DNA of 64,000 nt from Mesorhizobium sp. CA8. Its GTDB lineage: Bacteria; Pseudomonadota; Alphaproteobacteria; Rhizobiales; Rhizobiaceae. The notes below the pieces were generated by a model that saw only the letters and a list, made by a program, of their open reading frames with translations, did no database searches and had not been told where the DNA came from. The DNA lies in the NCBI RefSeq assembly GCF_020164955.1, contig NZ_JAIUHG010000012.1, positions 107,063 through 171,062 of the forward strand, in the 5' to 3' direction. A program made the position numbers and the translations under genes. Numbering within the stretch: position 1 is the stretch's first letter; every line of letters begins with the position of its first letter. This document shows, one piece after another, positions 25,206-33,988 of the stretch.

Positions 25206-27062
25206 CTATTTCGTTTGGAAGCGCGCGACCGAGAGGAACTTCACCGCATTGCCCGTGAAACGGCTCGCGTCCGGCAGCTGGCCATCCATCTGGAAGCCGG
25301 CCGTGTACACTTCGCTCGGCGGCGTGTGCACGATGTTGTAGGCATAGCGCGGCCCCGTCGTCGGGTCGGAAACAGAGGCGATGTTGACGCCGCTGCCGAG
25401 GGCCCAACGCGCGGCTTGGGGCGGCGCCGCCACCACCATGGCCTTGGGCCCTGGCTTCAGGTCCTGCGCAGACGCCCTGCCTTCCTTGGCTGTGGTCTTC
25501 ACACCGCCGCCGATCGCCTGCGCGGGATCGGTCCCGGCCGGCAGCGCGGCGATGGCTTTGCGCGGCGAGGCCGCATCGACGCCTGACGGATCGTTGAAGG
25601 CGGAGCGCGGCTCCGGTTCGGTCAGCGACGCGAGCTGATATTCGGCGCCGGCGCCATCGGCCTTGACGGTCGCATTGGCCTGTTCGAGAACGGCTTTGAC
25701 CTCATCCTGCTTGCCGGGCTGCGGCCGTGCGGTCGGCAGAACGGAGAACGCGTCGGTCGCGCTCTTGTCCTGCGAAGCCGTTTCGGCCAGCGCCAGAAGC
25801 ACGCTCTTGTCCTTCGGCGCCGGTTCGGCCGGCGTCGAACGGTCGGGCCGCCATGTCGGCAGCGGGATGTTATTGACCGCCACCTGCGCCGGATCGGTGC
25901 TCGCGGCTTCGGCGGCGCTGGCTGCGCCGAACGGCACCTTGTCCGGCACGGACGCCTGTGCGGTCGAAACCGCCTGCTCCGCCGTCGCCGAGGCATCCGC
26001 CACGGCGAACGGCACGTTCTGCGGCGTCTGCTGGCCGACATCGGCCTTCGGACGCGGCGCGAAATCGGGCAGCGGGATTTCCTTGGGCGGCAGAGCGGCG
26101 ATAATCGTCTCCGGCGTATTCTGCTGCGGCTGCGAATCGTCGGCGCTGTCATCCGCGATCTGCGGGATGCTGGCGCGCTTGGCATCTTTCGGCGCGACGA
26201 TCGCGATACCCGGAAGATTGCTGGTGCGGGCCGTGGCGGCGCTCGCGACCTGAACCTGCTTCACAGCTTTCTGCTGCGGCGCCGGGGCGCTTTCGTCGGC
26301 CTCGTCGTCGGCCTCGTCGGCGCCGCCGCCACGGAACCAGGCAAACAGGCCGCCGGACCGCTTGGTCGAGCCACCGGCGCTGGCCAGTTCGATATTGGGC
26401 GTGCCGGCGCCCTTACGCGCCTGATAAGCGGCCAGCGCCTGCTCATAGCCAGGCAGCGGCTTGCCGTCGCTCGGCACATGCAGCGTCTTGCCGTTGGGGA
26501 ACAGGCTGACCAGCTCCTGACGGCTGATGCCCGGCCAGTGGCGCACATTGCCGACATCCATATGGACGAAGGGCGAACCGGAACTCGGATAATAGCCGAC
26601 GCCGCCGCCCTGCATCTTGAGGCCGATGTTGCGCAGCTTCTTCAGCGGCACGCCGGGGATGTAGAAGTCCATCGCCTTGCCCAGCATGTGCTGGCTCTTC
26701 TCGGCGACGCCCCGGCTGCGCGAGCGCAGCATCGCGTTGGTCGATGGCGAACGATAGCCGCAGACGACCTGGATATAGTCGGTAGCGCCGCTTTCGCGAT
26801 AGGCTTCCCAAACCAGGTCGAGCAGCCGCGGATCCATCTTGGTAGGCTCGTTGCGGCGCCAGTCGCGCAGGATGATGTTGATCTTGCGCAGGCCTTCCGG
26901 ATCGTAGCGGCCATTGCGCTTGTAGACGATCTCGGCCTTTTCGTGCGTGTGCAGGTGATAGAGCTTGAGTGTACGAACTTCAGCCCGGGCGCCAGACGTC
27001 GCCGCGGACAGGAACCCGACGGTCAAAATCACGAACGTCAGCCACCTCGGCCAGACGTTCAT
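25206..27062 (-). CDS. DUF882/YcbK-type peptidase-like protein with long low-complexity tail
   Basis: A protein of about 618 residues. A signal segment (MNVWPRWLTFVILTVGFLSA) precedes a DUF882 (peptidase M15-like) domain at residues ~30-185 with VCGYRSPSTNAMLRSRSRG, SQHMLGKAMDFYIPGVPL and SPFVHMDVGNVRHWPG; the His and Asp residues are the likely zinc ligands of this murein-related fold. The remaining ~400 residues are Pro/Ala/Glu-rich and low complexity, ending in a short ordered stretch. It is probably periplasmic and cell-wall linked. An in-frame TTG at 27104 would add 14 residues. Confidence 0.88.
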   Translation of the reverse strand: MNVWPRWLTFVILTVGFLSAATSGARAEVRTLKLYHLHTHEKAEIVYKRNGRYDPEGLRKINIILRDWRRNEPTKMDPRLLDLVWEAYRESGATDYIQVVCGYRSPSTNAMLRSRSRGVAEKSQHMLGKAMDFYIPGVPLKKLRNIGLKMQGGGVGYYPSSGSPFVHMDVGNVRHWPGISRQELVSLFPNGKTLHVPSDGKPLPGYEQALAAYQARKGAGTPNIELASAGGSTKRSGGLFAWFRGGGADEADDEADESAPAPQQKAVKQVQVASAATARTSNLPGIAIVAPKDAKRASIPQIADDSADDSQPQQNTPETIIAALPPKEIPLPDFAPRPKADVGQQTPQNVPFAVADASATAEQAVSTAQASVPDKVPFGAASAAEAASTDPAQVAVNNIPLPTWRPDRSTPAEPAPKDKSVLLALAETASQDKSATDAFSVLPTARPQPGKQDEVKAVLEQANATVKADGAGAEYQLASLTEPEPRSAFNDPSGVDAASPRKAIAALPAGTDPAQAIGGGVKTTAKEGRASAQDLKPGPKAMVVAAPPQAARWALGSGVNIASVSDPTTGPRYAYNIVHTPPSEVYTAGFQMDGQLPDASRFTGNAVKFLSVARFQTK

Positions 27063-27440
27063 ATGAAAATGCCGCCCGTCTTTGTGTCGTTCGATTTTGT
27101 TCAAATCAAATGGCTTTCAGGCTGCCGTTTGTCCCCGGATTTGACCAAACGGATGCGTCGTTTTCACATCCGAATATCGATCCTAATGGTTAATCATCAT
27201 TTATTGAAGCCGAAATGCGGTAACACCGTGGCGATATCCCGTCAAAAATAATGCACGGCATTTCGTGGTAAACCGCTGGTTTAGATCAAGAATCCGGTCT
27301 CGGCCAGAACACGATCTGTTACCGTTAGCGTTAATGCGTGATCCTCGGCAACGCCAACCGCTGAGAACCCTGCGTTTTCACCTTCAAAGCGACAATTTGA
27401 CTCGGATTTTAGGCAGACAAGCTCGTTCGAGGCTTGCGCC
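27063..27440. other. Intergenic region without a recognisable gene
   Basis: Moderately AT-rich sequence between two minus-strand genes. It must hold the promoter of the DUF882 gene. I see a small perfect inverted repeat, TAAACC-GCT-GGTTTA (27269-27283), but no convincing ORF or terminator. Confidence 0.5.
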
Positions 27441-28985
27441 TCATGAGGCAAGCCGGTCGAGGCGACCAGCTTCGGGATCAATGCCATATTCCTTCAACTT
27501 GCGGTAGAGCGTCGAGCGGCCGATGCCCAACCGCCGGGCGACTTCGCTCATCTGGCCGTTGTAATGATCGATCGCGAGCCTGATCATCTCGAGTTCGACG
27601 TCGGCCAGCGCCCGCACATTGCCGCGCTCATCGAGCGCACGAAGCGTTCCAAAACGCGGCTGCGGCTTGGCGGGCGCCTCGCCGTCGGACAAGGCGGGCC
27701 CCATCGTGTCGGCAACCTCATCCTCATTCAGGGGCACATCCGCAACCGTATCGGCGACGGCGGATGCCGGTTCCGCTCCGAGATTGACCGTTCCTTCAAC
27801 CTGCGCCCGGATTTGCGGGAACTCCTCCTCGGTCAGCACATCGCCCTCGGCGAGCACCGACGCGCGGAAGACCGCATTCTCCAGCTGGCGGATGTTGCCC
27901 GGCCAGTCATAGGCCTGCAGCATCGCAAGCGCCGCGGCCGATATGCCGGCAAGGCGGCGGCGCGGATCGGTCGGAGCGACCTTTTCCATGAAGTGTCGGA
28001 CAAGGTAGGGAATGTCGTCGCGGCGGTCGCGCAGCGGCGGCACGAAGATGGGATAGACGTTCAGCCGGTAGAACAGGTCCTCGCGGAACTTGCCGTCCTT
28101 CACCTGCTGCAGAAGATTGCGGTGCGTGGCCGAGATAAGCCTTATATCGACCTTGACGGTCGAGCGGCCGCCGACCGGATCGACCTCGCCCTCCTGCACG
28201 GCGCGCAGCAGCTTGACCTGGACGTCGAGCGGCAGATCGCCGATCTCGTCGAGGAACAGCGTGCCGGAATTCGCTTCGACGAATTTGCCGGTGTGCTTAT
28301 CGGTGGCGCCGGTGAAGGAGCCCTTCTCATGGCCGAACAGGATCGATTCGACAAGATTGTCCGGAATGGCGCCGCAATTGACGGTGACGAAGGGCTTCGA
28401 GCGGCGATCGCCGCTGCCCTGGATGGCGCGCGCCACCAGCTCCTTGCCGACACCTGACTCGCCCTCGATCAGGATTGGGATGTTGGAGGCCGCGGCCTTC
28501 TGGCCGAGGCGGATCACCCGGTCCATTGCCGGGCTGCGCGTGATCATGTCCTTGAAGGTGAGATGGCCGCCGCAGCGTCGCCGCGATGCGCGCTTCACCT
28601 CGTCCTCGACGGCTTCCACTTTAAGCGCGTTGGAGATGGCGGTCTGCAGCCTGTCGGGCGACGCCGGCTTGACGACGAAGTCGAAGGCGCCGTGCCGCAT
28701 TGCCGAGACGACCGTCTCGATGCCGCCCTGCGCCGTCTGGACGATGACGGGAATGTTGATGGCACGCTCGCGCATCGCCTTCAGCACGCCGATGCCGTCG
28801 AGGCCGGGCATCACAAGGTCGAGAATGACGACGGAGACCTCGCGCGCGTTCGGCCCGTCGAGCACGTCGAGGCCGGCCTCGCCGCCATCCGTGACGATCG
28901 CGCTATGGCCGAACTTGGTCAACGCGGCTTCGACCAGCCTGCGTTGCACCGGATCGTCATCGACTATGAGTATGGAACCTGTCAT
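27441..28985 (-). CDS. Sigma-54-dependent response regulator (NtrC family)
   Basis: A 514-residue three-domain activator. A receiver domain (residues 1-120) has phospho-acceptor Asp56 in VVILDLVMPG and Lys in FVVKPASP. The AAA+ sigma-54 interaction domain (about residues 145-385) has Walker A in IEGESGVGKELVARAI, GHEKGSFTGATDKHTG and Walker B in LFLDEIGDLPL. A C-terminal Fis-type helix-turn-helix has YNGQMSEVARRLGIGRSTLY. The sigma-54 contact loop reads GSFTGA, a conservative variant of GAFTGA. No histidine kinase is adjacent, so it is an orphan regulator within this window; targets unknown. Confidence 0.95.
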   Translation of the reverse strand: MTGSILIVDDDPVQRRLVEAALTKFGHSAIVTDGGEAGLDVLDGPNAREVSVVILDLVMPGLDGIGVLKAMRERAINIPVIVQTAQGGIETVVSAMRHGAFDFVVKPASPDRLQTAISNALKVEAVEDEVKRASRRRCGGHLTFKDMITRSPAMDRVIRLGQKAAASNIPILIEGESGVGKELVARAIQGSGDRRSKPFVTVNCGAIPDNLVESILFGHEKGSFTGATDKHTGKFVEANSGTLFLDEIGDLPLDVQVKLLRAVQEGEVDPVGGRSTVKVDIRLISATHRNLLQQVKDGKFREDLFYRLNVYPIFVPPLRDRRDDIPYLVRHFMEKVAPTDPRRRLAGISAAALAMLQAYDWPGNIRQLENAVFRASVLAEGDVLTEEEFPQIRAQVEGTVNLGAEPASAVADTVADVPLNEDEVADTMGPALSDGEAPAKPQPRFGTLRALDERGNVRALADVELEMIRLAIDHYNGQMSEVARRLGIGRSTLYRKLKEYGIDPEAGRLDRLAS

Positions 28986-29143
28986 GACTGTTTGAGTTGT
29001 CCGCCCGAGGAAATCCCCATGGATCATCTTGGCACAGGGTTCTAAATAAGGTTTCAAAAAACCCGGTGAACGAATTCCTTAGGATTTGACCGGCTTTTCC
29101 TTTCCCTTTGATTCTGGCCCCTGGTTCAAAGAAGGTATCGTTG

Positions 29144-30982
29144 ATGCGCATGATGTTTGGTCGGCGGCTTGCGGCGCCAATATCCGGCCAAGGTGCTGCG
29201 GGGCTCGGTGACCTGCCGGAATGGAATCTCGCCGATCTCTACTCGGGCATGGAAGCGCCCGAGTTGAAGCGCGACATCGCCAAGGCGGCCGCGGACGCCG
29301 TGGCCTTCGAAACCCGCTGGAAAGGCACCCTTGCCGCCGAAGCCGGGCGCGGCGGTGCCGGCCGGCTCGGCGAGGCGTTCAAAACCTATGAGGCGCTCGA
29401 GGAACTGATCGGACGCATCGTCTCCTATGCCGGCCTCGTCTATGCCGGCAACACCGCCGATCCGCAGCGTGCCAAGCTCTATGGCGACGTCCAGGAAAAG
29501 ATGACGGACGCCAGCGCCCATCTTCTGTTCTTCGCGCTCGAGCTCAACCTGATCGACGACGCGGCGATCGAGAGCGCTTTAGTCGCCGACAAGGCCTTCG
29601 GCCACTACCGGCCCTGGGTGCTCGACCTCAGGAAGGACAAGCCCTACCAGCTCGAGGACCGTGTCGAGCAATTGTTCCACGAAAAGTCGGTCACCGGTCG
29701 CGGCGCCTGGAACCGCCTGTTCGACGAGACGATGACCGACCTGCGCTTCGATGTCGACGGCGAGGAGCTGACGCTTGAGCCGGCGCTGAACCGGTTGCAG
29801 GATGCCGATGGCGAGGTGCGCCGCCGCGCCTCCGAGGCGCTCGCCGCTACGTTCCGCAAGAACCTGCGCACCTTCACGCTCATCACCAACACCTTAGCCA
29901 AGGACAAGGAAATCTCCGACCGCTGGCGCGGTTTCCAGGACATTGCCGACTCGCGCCACCTCGCCAACCGCGTCGAGCGCGAAGTGGTCGATGCGCTGGC
30001 CGCGGCCGTGCGCGAGGCCTATCCGCGGCTGTCGCACCGCTATTACGCGATGAAGGCGCGCTGGCTCGGCATGGAGGTGATGAACCACTGGGACCGCAAC
30101 GCGCCGCTGCCGGAGACGCCGCAGGCGGTGATCAGTTGGGACGACGCCAGGGACACGGTGCTCTCCGCCTACCAGCGCTTTTCGCCGGACATGGCCGAAA
30201 TCGCACGAGGCTTTTTCGACCGCAGATGGATCGACGCACCGGTCAGGCCGGGCAAGTCGCCCGGCGCCTTCGCCCATCCGACGGTGCCGTCGGTGCATCC
30301 TTACGTGCTGCTCAACTACATGGGCAAACCGCGCGATGTGATGACGCTGGCGCATGAGCTCGGCCATGGCGTGCACCAGGTGCTGGCCGCCGGCCAGGGC
30401 GCGCTGATGGCCTCGACGCCGCTGACGCTGGCCGAAACCGCCTCCGTCTTCGGCGAGATGCTGACCTTCCGTTCGCTGCTTGAGCAGACCGGCGACAAAC
30501 GCGAGCGCAAGGCCATGCTCGCCCAGAAGGTCGAGGACATGATCAACACCGTCGTGCGCCAGATCGCCTTCTACGAGTTCGAGCGCAAGGTGCATGCCGA
30601 GCGCAAGAACGGCGAGCTGACCTCGGACAGGCTGGGCGAATTCTGGCTGGGGGTGCAGGCCGAGAGCCTGGGGCCGGCAATCAAGCTGCGCGAGGGCTAC
30701 GAGGTCTTCTGGACCTACATCCCGCATTTCATCCACTCGCCTTTCTATGTCTATGCCTATGCCTTCGGCGATTGCCTGGTGAACTCGCTCTACGCCGTTT
30801 ATCAGAACGCCGAGCGCGGATTTCAGGAGAAGTATTTCGAGATGCTGCGCGCCGGCGGCACGAAGCATCACTCAGAGCTTCTGGCGCCCTTCGGCCTCGA
30901 CGCAACCGATCCCGCTTTCTGGCAGATCGGTCTTGGGGTGATCGGTTCGCTGATCGACGAGTTGGAGGCACTCGAGAAGTGA
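29144..30982 (+). CDS. M3-family oligoendopeptidase (PepF type)
   Basis: A 612-residue zinc metallopeptidase that degrades oligopeptides in the cytoplasm. The zinc site HELGH is at about residue 404 (TLAHELGHGVHQVLAAGQ) with the downstream glutamate ligand in LAETASVFGEMLTF. The conserved C-terminal YVYAYAFGDCLVNSLY region is intact. Length is normal for PepF/M3B. The ATG at 29144 has GAAGG eight bases before it. It is divergent from the response-regulator gene. Confidence 0.95.
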   Translation: MRMMFGRRLAAPISGQGAAGLGDLPEWNLADLYSGMEAPELKRDIAKAAADAVAFETRWKGTLAAEAGRGGAGRLGEAFKTYEALEELIGRIVSYAGLVYAGNTADPQRAKLYGDVQEKMTDASAHLLFFALELNLIDDAAIESALVADKAFGHYRPWVLDLRKDKPYQLEDRVEQLFHEKSVTGRGAWNRLFDETMTDLRFDVDGEELTLEPALNRLQDADGEVRRRASEALAATFRKNLRTFTLITNTLAKDKEISDRWRGFQDIADSRHLANRVEREVVDALAAAVREAYPRLSHRYYAMKARWLGMEVMNHWDRNAPLPETPQAVISWDDARDTVLSAYQRFSPDMAEIARGFFDRRWIDAPVRPGKSPGAFAHPTVPSVHPYVLLNYMGKPRDVMTLAHELGHGVHQVLAAGQGALMASTPLTLAETASVFGEMLTFRSLLEQTGDKRERKAMLAQKVEDMINTVVRQIAFYEFERKVHAERKNGELTSDRLGEFWLGVQAESLGPAIKLREGYEVFWTYIPHFIHSPFYVYAYAFGDCLVNSLYAVYQNAERGFQEKYFEMLRAGGTKHHSELLAPFGLDATDPAFWQIGLGVIGSLIDELEALEK

Positions 30983-31336
30983 ACAGCAACGAAGGGCGCA
31001 TCGGCAGCTAATAGTTTAGCCGAGCTGCATATTAGCAAGAATCTATTCTAGCTCTAAATAGCTGTTCTTGAATAACTCTCCGGCGCATTTTCAACTGGCT
31101 TTCGACAAGCCATATGATAGCGTCCGGCCTCAAGCTCAGCCGGACGCATCGCGCAGGCCAGAGATGGCCGGTCGCGGTGCCACGGCGAATGCGATGATGG
31201 CCGTCGGCCCCGGACAAGGCCGAACGCCGATGGCTCGATTGAAGCCGGTGGTTCCGCCGACCACGGAACCTTTGACGATCCTTGGCGTGCGCTCGCCTTT
31301 CCGGGCCTCGGCCGACAGATCGGACTGGAGAGGGAA
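30983..31336. other. Intergenic region with two stem-loops
   Basis: It holds an AT-rich imperfect inverted repeat, CAAGAA-t-CTATT ... AATAG-ctg-TTCTTG (31036-31070), and a perfect GC-rich hairpin, GCGTCCGGC / GCCGGACGC with a 10-base loop (31120-31147). Neither has a good T-run. Short frames on both strands look non-coding. It could hold the leader or promoter of the next gene or a small RNA. Confidence 0.5.
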
Positions 31337-32038
31337 ATGAGCACTTTCTTCTACATGCTTCTGGCGTTCGTTGTGGGTATCTTGGTTGGCTGGTTCATCT
31401 GGGGCCGCCTGCGCGGAGAGCTCGACAGTCTGCGAGGCGATCTCGACCGCACGCGAGGCGAGCGCGACAGGCTGCGCGCCGACAGCGATCGGTTGAAGGG
31501 CGAGCTCGACGCCTGCGGCCGTGCCCGCGCCGATCTCGAAAGCCGGCTGCGCGATGCCCCTGCCGCCAAGGCCGGCGCCGCTAAGGCCGCCGCGCCGGCG
31601 CCGGCGGCGCTGATGTCCACGCCTACGGCATCGGCAGCGGCAAACGCTGCTCCGGCGAAGTCGGCCGCCGCAAAGAAGCCGGCGGCAACGAAGACCGCGG
31701 CGCCGAAGCCGGCTGCCAAGGCCGCTGCGCCCAAGAAAGCGGCAGCCCCCGCGGCAAAGAAAGCTGCCGCGCCGACGACAGGCAAGGCCGACAATTTGCG
31801 CCGCCTCATCGGCATCGGGTCGGTCAATGAGAGGCTGCTTAACGGGCTAGGGGTCACCACCTATGCCCAGATCGCCGCCTGGACCGACGCCGACGTCAAA
31901 CGCATCGAGGAGGTGCTCAATTTCGACGGCCGCATCGCGCGCGAAAAATGGATTGAGCAGGCGAAATTGCTGGCCGCCGGCGACGAGGCCGAATTCGCCC
32001 GCCAGTTCCCGAGCGCGGGAACCGCAAGCAACAGCTGA
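31337..32038 (+). CDS. Membrane-anchored coiled-coil protein with C-terminal helix-hairpin-helix-like domain
   Basis: A 233-residue protein in four parts: a membrane helix (MLLAFVVGILVGWFIWGRL), a charged coiled coil (residues ~25-75, repeated LRGDLDRTRGERDRLRADSD), a Lys/Ala/Pro-rich linker (about residues 75-150, KAAAPKKAAAPAAKK style) and a small C-terminal domain (about 153-215) with DNLRRLIGIGSVNERLLNGL and GVTTYAQIAAWTDADV. The last domain has the look of the HhH-like domain found at the end of some NADH-dehydrogenase-E-related and ribosomal L21-associated proteins. It would be tethered to the inner membrane with the tail in the cytoplasm. Function unknown. A terminator follows. Confidence 0.85.
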   Translation: MSTFFYMLLAFVVGILVGWFIWGRLRGELDSLRGDLDRTRGERDRLRADSDRLKGELDACGRARADLESRLRDAPAAKAGAAKAAAPAPAALMSTPTASAAANAAPAKSAAAKKPAATKTAAPKPAAKAAAPKKAAAPAAKKAAAPTTGKADNLRRLIGIGSVNERLLNGLGVTTYAQIAAWTDADVKRIEEVLNFDGRIAREKWIEQAKLLAAGDEAEFARQFPSAGTASNS

Positions 32039-32057
32039 GCAATCCGCCTGTTGGCGT

Positions 32058-32091
32058 AAGGCGGCGCCCCCACAGGCGCCGCCTTTGTTTT
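32058..32091 (+). terminator. Rho-independent terminator
   Basis: A perfect 11-pair stem AAGGCGGCGCC / GGCGCCGCCTT (32058-32068, 32075-32085) with a six-base loop, followed by TGTTTT. It ends the transcript of the membrane-anchored coiled-coil gene. Confidence 0.9.
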
Positions 32092-32191
32092 GGGCCAGCC
32101 GCCTTTGCGCCGCCCGGCGCCGTTCCCTCGATTGCGCCTCGCCGAACCCCCATATAGAGCGGTCGACTGAATTGTCCGCACCCAAGGGTTC

Positions 32192-33337
32192 ATGTCTCTG
32201 CCCGCAGCCATCTTCCGCAACGACGCGACCGCTCGTCAGCTGGTCTTCGATAGGCCGCGTGAGATCATCGTCGCGCACGAGGCGGAAGAGTTCACGCCCG
32301 CGCTTGAAAGGGCGCAGGCAGCCTCCGATTCCGGCAAATGGCTGGCGGGCTATTTCTCCTACGAAGCCGGTTACCTGCTCGAGCCCAAGCTGGTGCCGCT
32401 GCTGCCCGAAGGCCGCCGCGCGCCGTTGGTCTGTCTTGGCGTGTTCGATGCGCCTGTGGACCAGGCTGTGTCGCCGAACACCGGGCCTGCCAGCAACGGC
32501 CCGATCTTCGATGCCCGCGCAGCCTGGTCGGCCGAGGACTATGCCGGCCGCTTCGCGCGTCTTCACAATCACATCCGCAAGGGCGACTGCTATCAGGGCA
32601 ACCTCACCTTCCCGGTCCGCGCGCAGTGGTCCGGCGATCCGCTTGCGGCGTTCGACGCGCTGACGGAACGCCAGCCGGTGAAATATGGCGCGCTGGTCTC
32701 GCTCGGCGATCCGATCGTCCTGTCGCGCTCGCCCGAATTGTTCTTCGAGATCGATGCCGACCGCATGATCGAGACGCATCCGATGAAAGGCACCGCGCCA
32801 CGCGGCGCGACCAAGGCCGAAGACGCCCGGCTGAAAGCCTTCCTGCGCAACGACGAGAAGAACCAGGCCGAGAACCGGATGATCGTCGACCTTCTGCGCA
32901 ACGACATCTCGCTGATCAGCGAAGTCGGCACGCTCGAGGTGCCGGAACTGTTCCGCATCGAGACCTATCCGACGGTGCACCAGATGGTGAGCCGCGTGCG
33001 GGCAAGGCTTTTGCCGGACATCGGCATCCGCCAGGTCTTCGCCGCGCTCTTCCCTTGCGGCTCGATCACCGGTGCGCCGAAAATCCGTGCCATGGAAATC
33101 CTGCATGAGCTGGAAGACGCACCGCGAGATGTCTATTGCGGCGCTATCGGCTGGATCGCGCCGGGCGGCAGGATGCGTTTTTCGGTGGCGATCCGCACCA
33201 TCTCGCTCTTTGCCGACGGCGAGGCCGTCTACAATGTCGGCGGCGGCGTCGTCTTCGATTCCACCGCCGAAGAGGAGTATCGGGAGTGTCTGTTGAAAGC
33301 GCGCTTCGCGACGGGAACGGTGCCGGCTTCGAGCTGA
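32192..33337 (+). CDS. pabB: Aminodeoxychorismate synthase component I
   Basis: A 381-residue chorismate-binding enzyme that makes 4-amino-4-deoxychorismate for folate synthesis. Signature regions are KGDCYQGNLTFPV, SPELFFEIDADRMIETHPMK, GTAPRG, NEKNQAENRMIVDLLRND (seen as NDEKNQAENRMIVDLLRNDI) and the C-terminal PCGSITGAPKIRAMEIL, followed by GAIGWIAPGGRMRFSVAIRT. It is shorter than anthranilate-synthase-type paralogs and lacks the fused lyase found in many species; that function is the overlapping next gene. Confidence 0.95.
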   Translation: MSLPAAIFRNDATARQLVFDRPREIIVAHEAEEFTPALERAQAASDSGKWLAGYFSYEAGYLLEPKLVPLLPEGRRAPLVCLGVFDAPVDQAVSPNTGPASNGPIFDARAAWSAEDYAGRFARLHNHIRKGDCYQGNLTFPVRAQWSGDPLAAFDALTERQPVKYGALVSLGDPIVLSRSPELFFEIDADRMIETHPMKGTAPRGATKAEDARLKAFLRNDEKNQAENRMIVDLLRNDISLISEVGTLEVPELFRIETYPTVHQMVSRVRARLLPDIGIRQVFAALFPCGSITGAPKIRAMEILHELEDAPRDVYCGAIGWIAPGGRMRFSVAIRTISLFADGEAVYNVGGGVVFDSTAEEEYRECLLKARFATGTVPASS

Positions 33338-33948
33338 TCGAGACCATGCGCTGGGAGCCTGGCTCAGGCTTCCTGCGCTTCGAGCGCCACCTCGCGAGGC
33401 TTTATGCGTCCGCCGCCGAACTCGGCTTCGCCTGCGATCCGGCGCGGATCGGCGAGGTGCTTTCCAGCGCCGTCGGCGGACACGGAGTTGCCTTGCGCGT
33501 GCGCCTTGCCTTGCAGCGCAATGGCGAAGCGGCAGCCGCCGCTCAAGCCTATGAACCGCTGCCCACCGACAAGGTCTGGCGGCTGCAGCTGGCGCGCATC
33601 CGTCTCGATTCCGCCAACACGCTGCTGCGCCACAAGACAAGCCTGCGCCAGGTCTATACGCAGGCGCGCAGCGAGTATCTCGCGACCCGCGCCGACGAAG
33701 TGCTTCTGGCCAATGAGCGCGGCGAGCTCTGCGAGGGCACGATCACCAATCTCTTCGCCGATTTCGGCGACGGCCCGCTCGCCACGCCCCGCCTCGACTG
33801 CGGCCTTTTGCCTGGAATATTACGCGGCGAGCTTCTGGATGAAGGCCGCGCCGTGGAAGCGATCTACAGCTTCGACGATCTGAAGGCGGCGAAGGCGATC
33901 TTCGTCGGCAACTCGCTGCGCGGGCTGATCCCGGCGCGCCTTGGCTGA
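33286..33948 (+). CDS. pabC: Aminotransferase class IV, 4-amino-4-deoxychorismate lyase type
   Basis: A 220-residue fold type IV PLP enzyme expected to release pyruvate from aminodeoxychorismate, giving p-aminobenzoate. It has ELIETMRWEPGSGFLRFERH at the start, the PLP lysine in LLRHKTSLRQVYTQAR, and the conserved DEVLLANERGELCEGTITNLF. The GTG start at 33286 lies 52 bp inside pabB in another frame, implying translational coupling. It may also be called branched-chain aminotransferase-like, but the pabB pairing favours pabC. Confidence 0.9.
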   Translation: MSVESALRDGNGAGFELIETMRWEPGSGFLRFERHLARLYASAAELGFACDPARIGEVLSSAVGGHGVALRVRLALQRNGEAAAAAQAYEPLPTDKVWRLQLARIRLDSANTLLRHKTSLRQVYTQARSEYLATRADEVLLANERGELCEGTITNLFADFGDGPLATPRLDCGLLPGILRGELLDEGRAVEAIYSFDDLKAAKAIFVGNSLRGLIPARLG

Positions 33949-33988
33949 TCGCCCTGGAGACATAAATCTGGATAACACCCAAACAGGC

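Noticed and set aside
31054..31344. Two overlapping ~90-codon frames in the intergenic gap
   Set aside because: No ribosome-binding sites, unlike composition and no family; the hairpins explain the region better.
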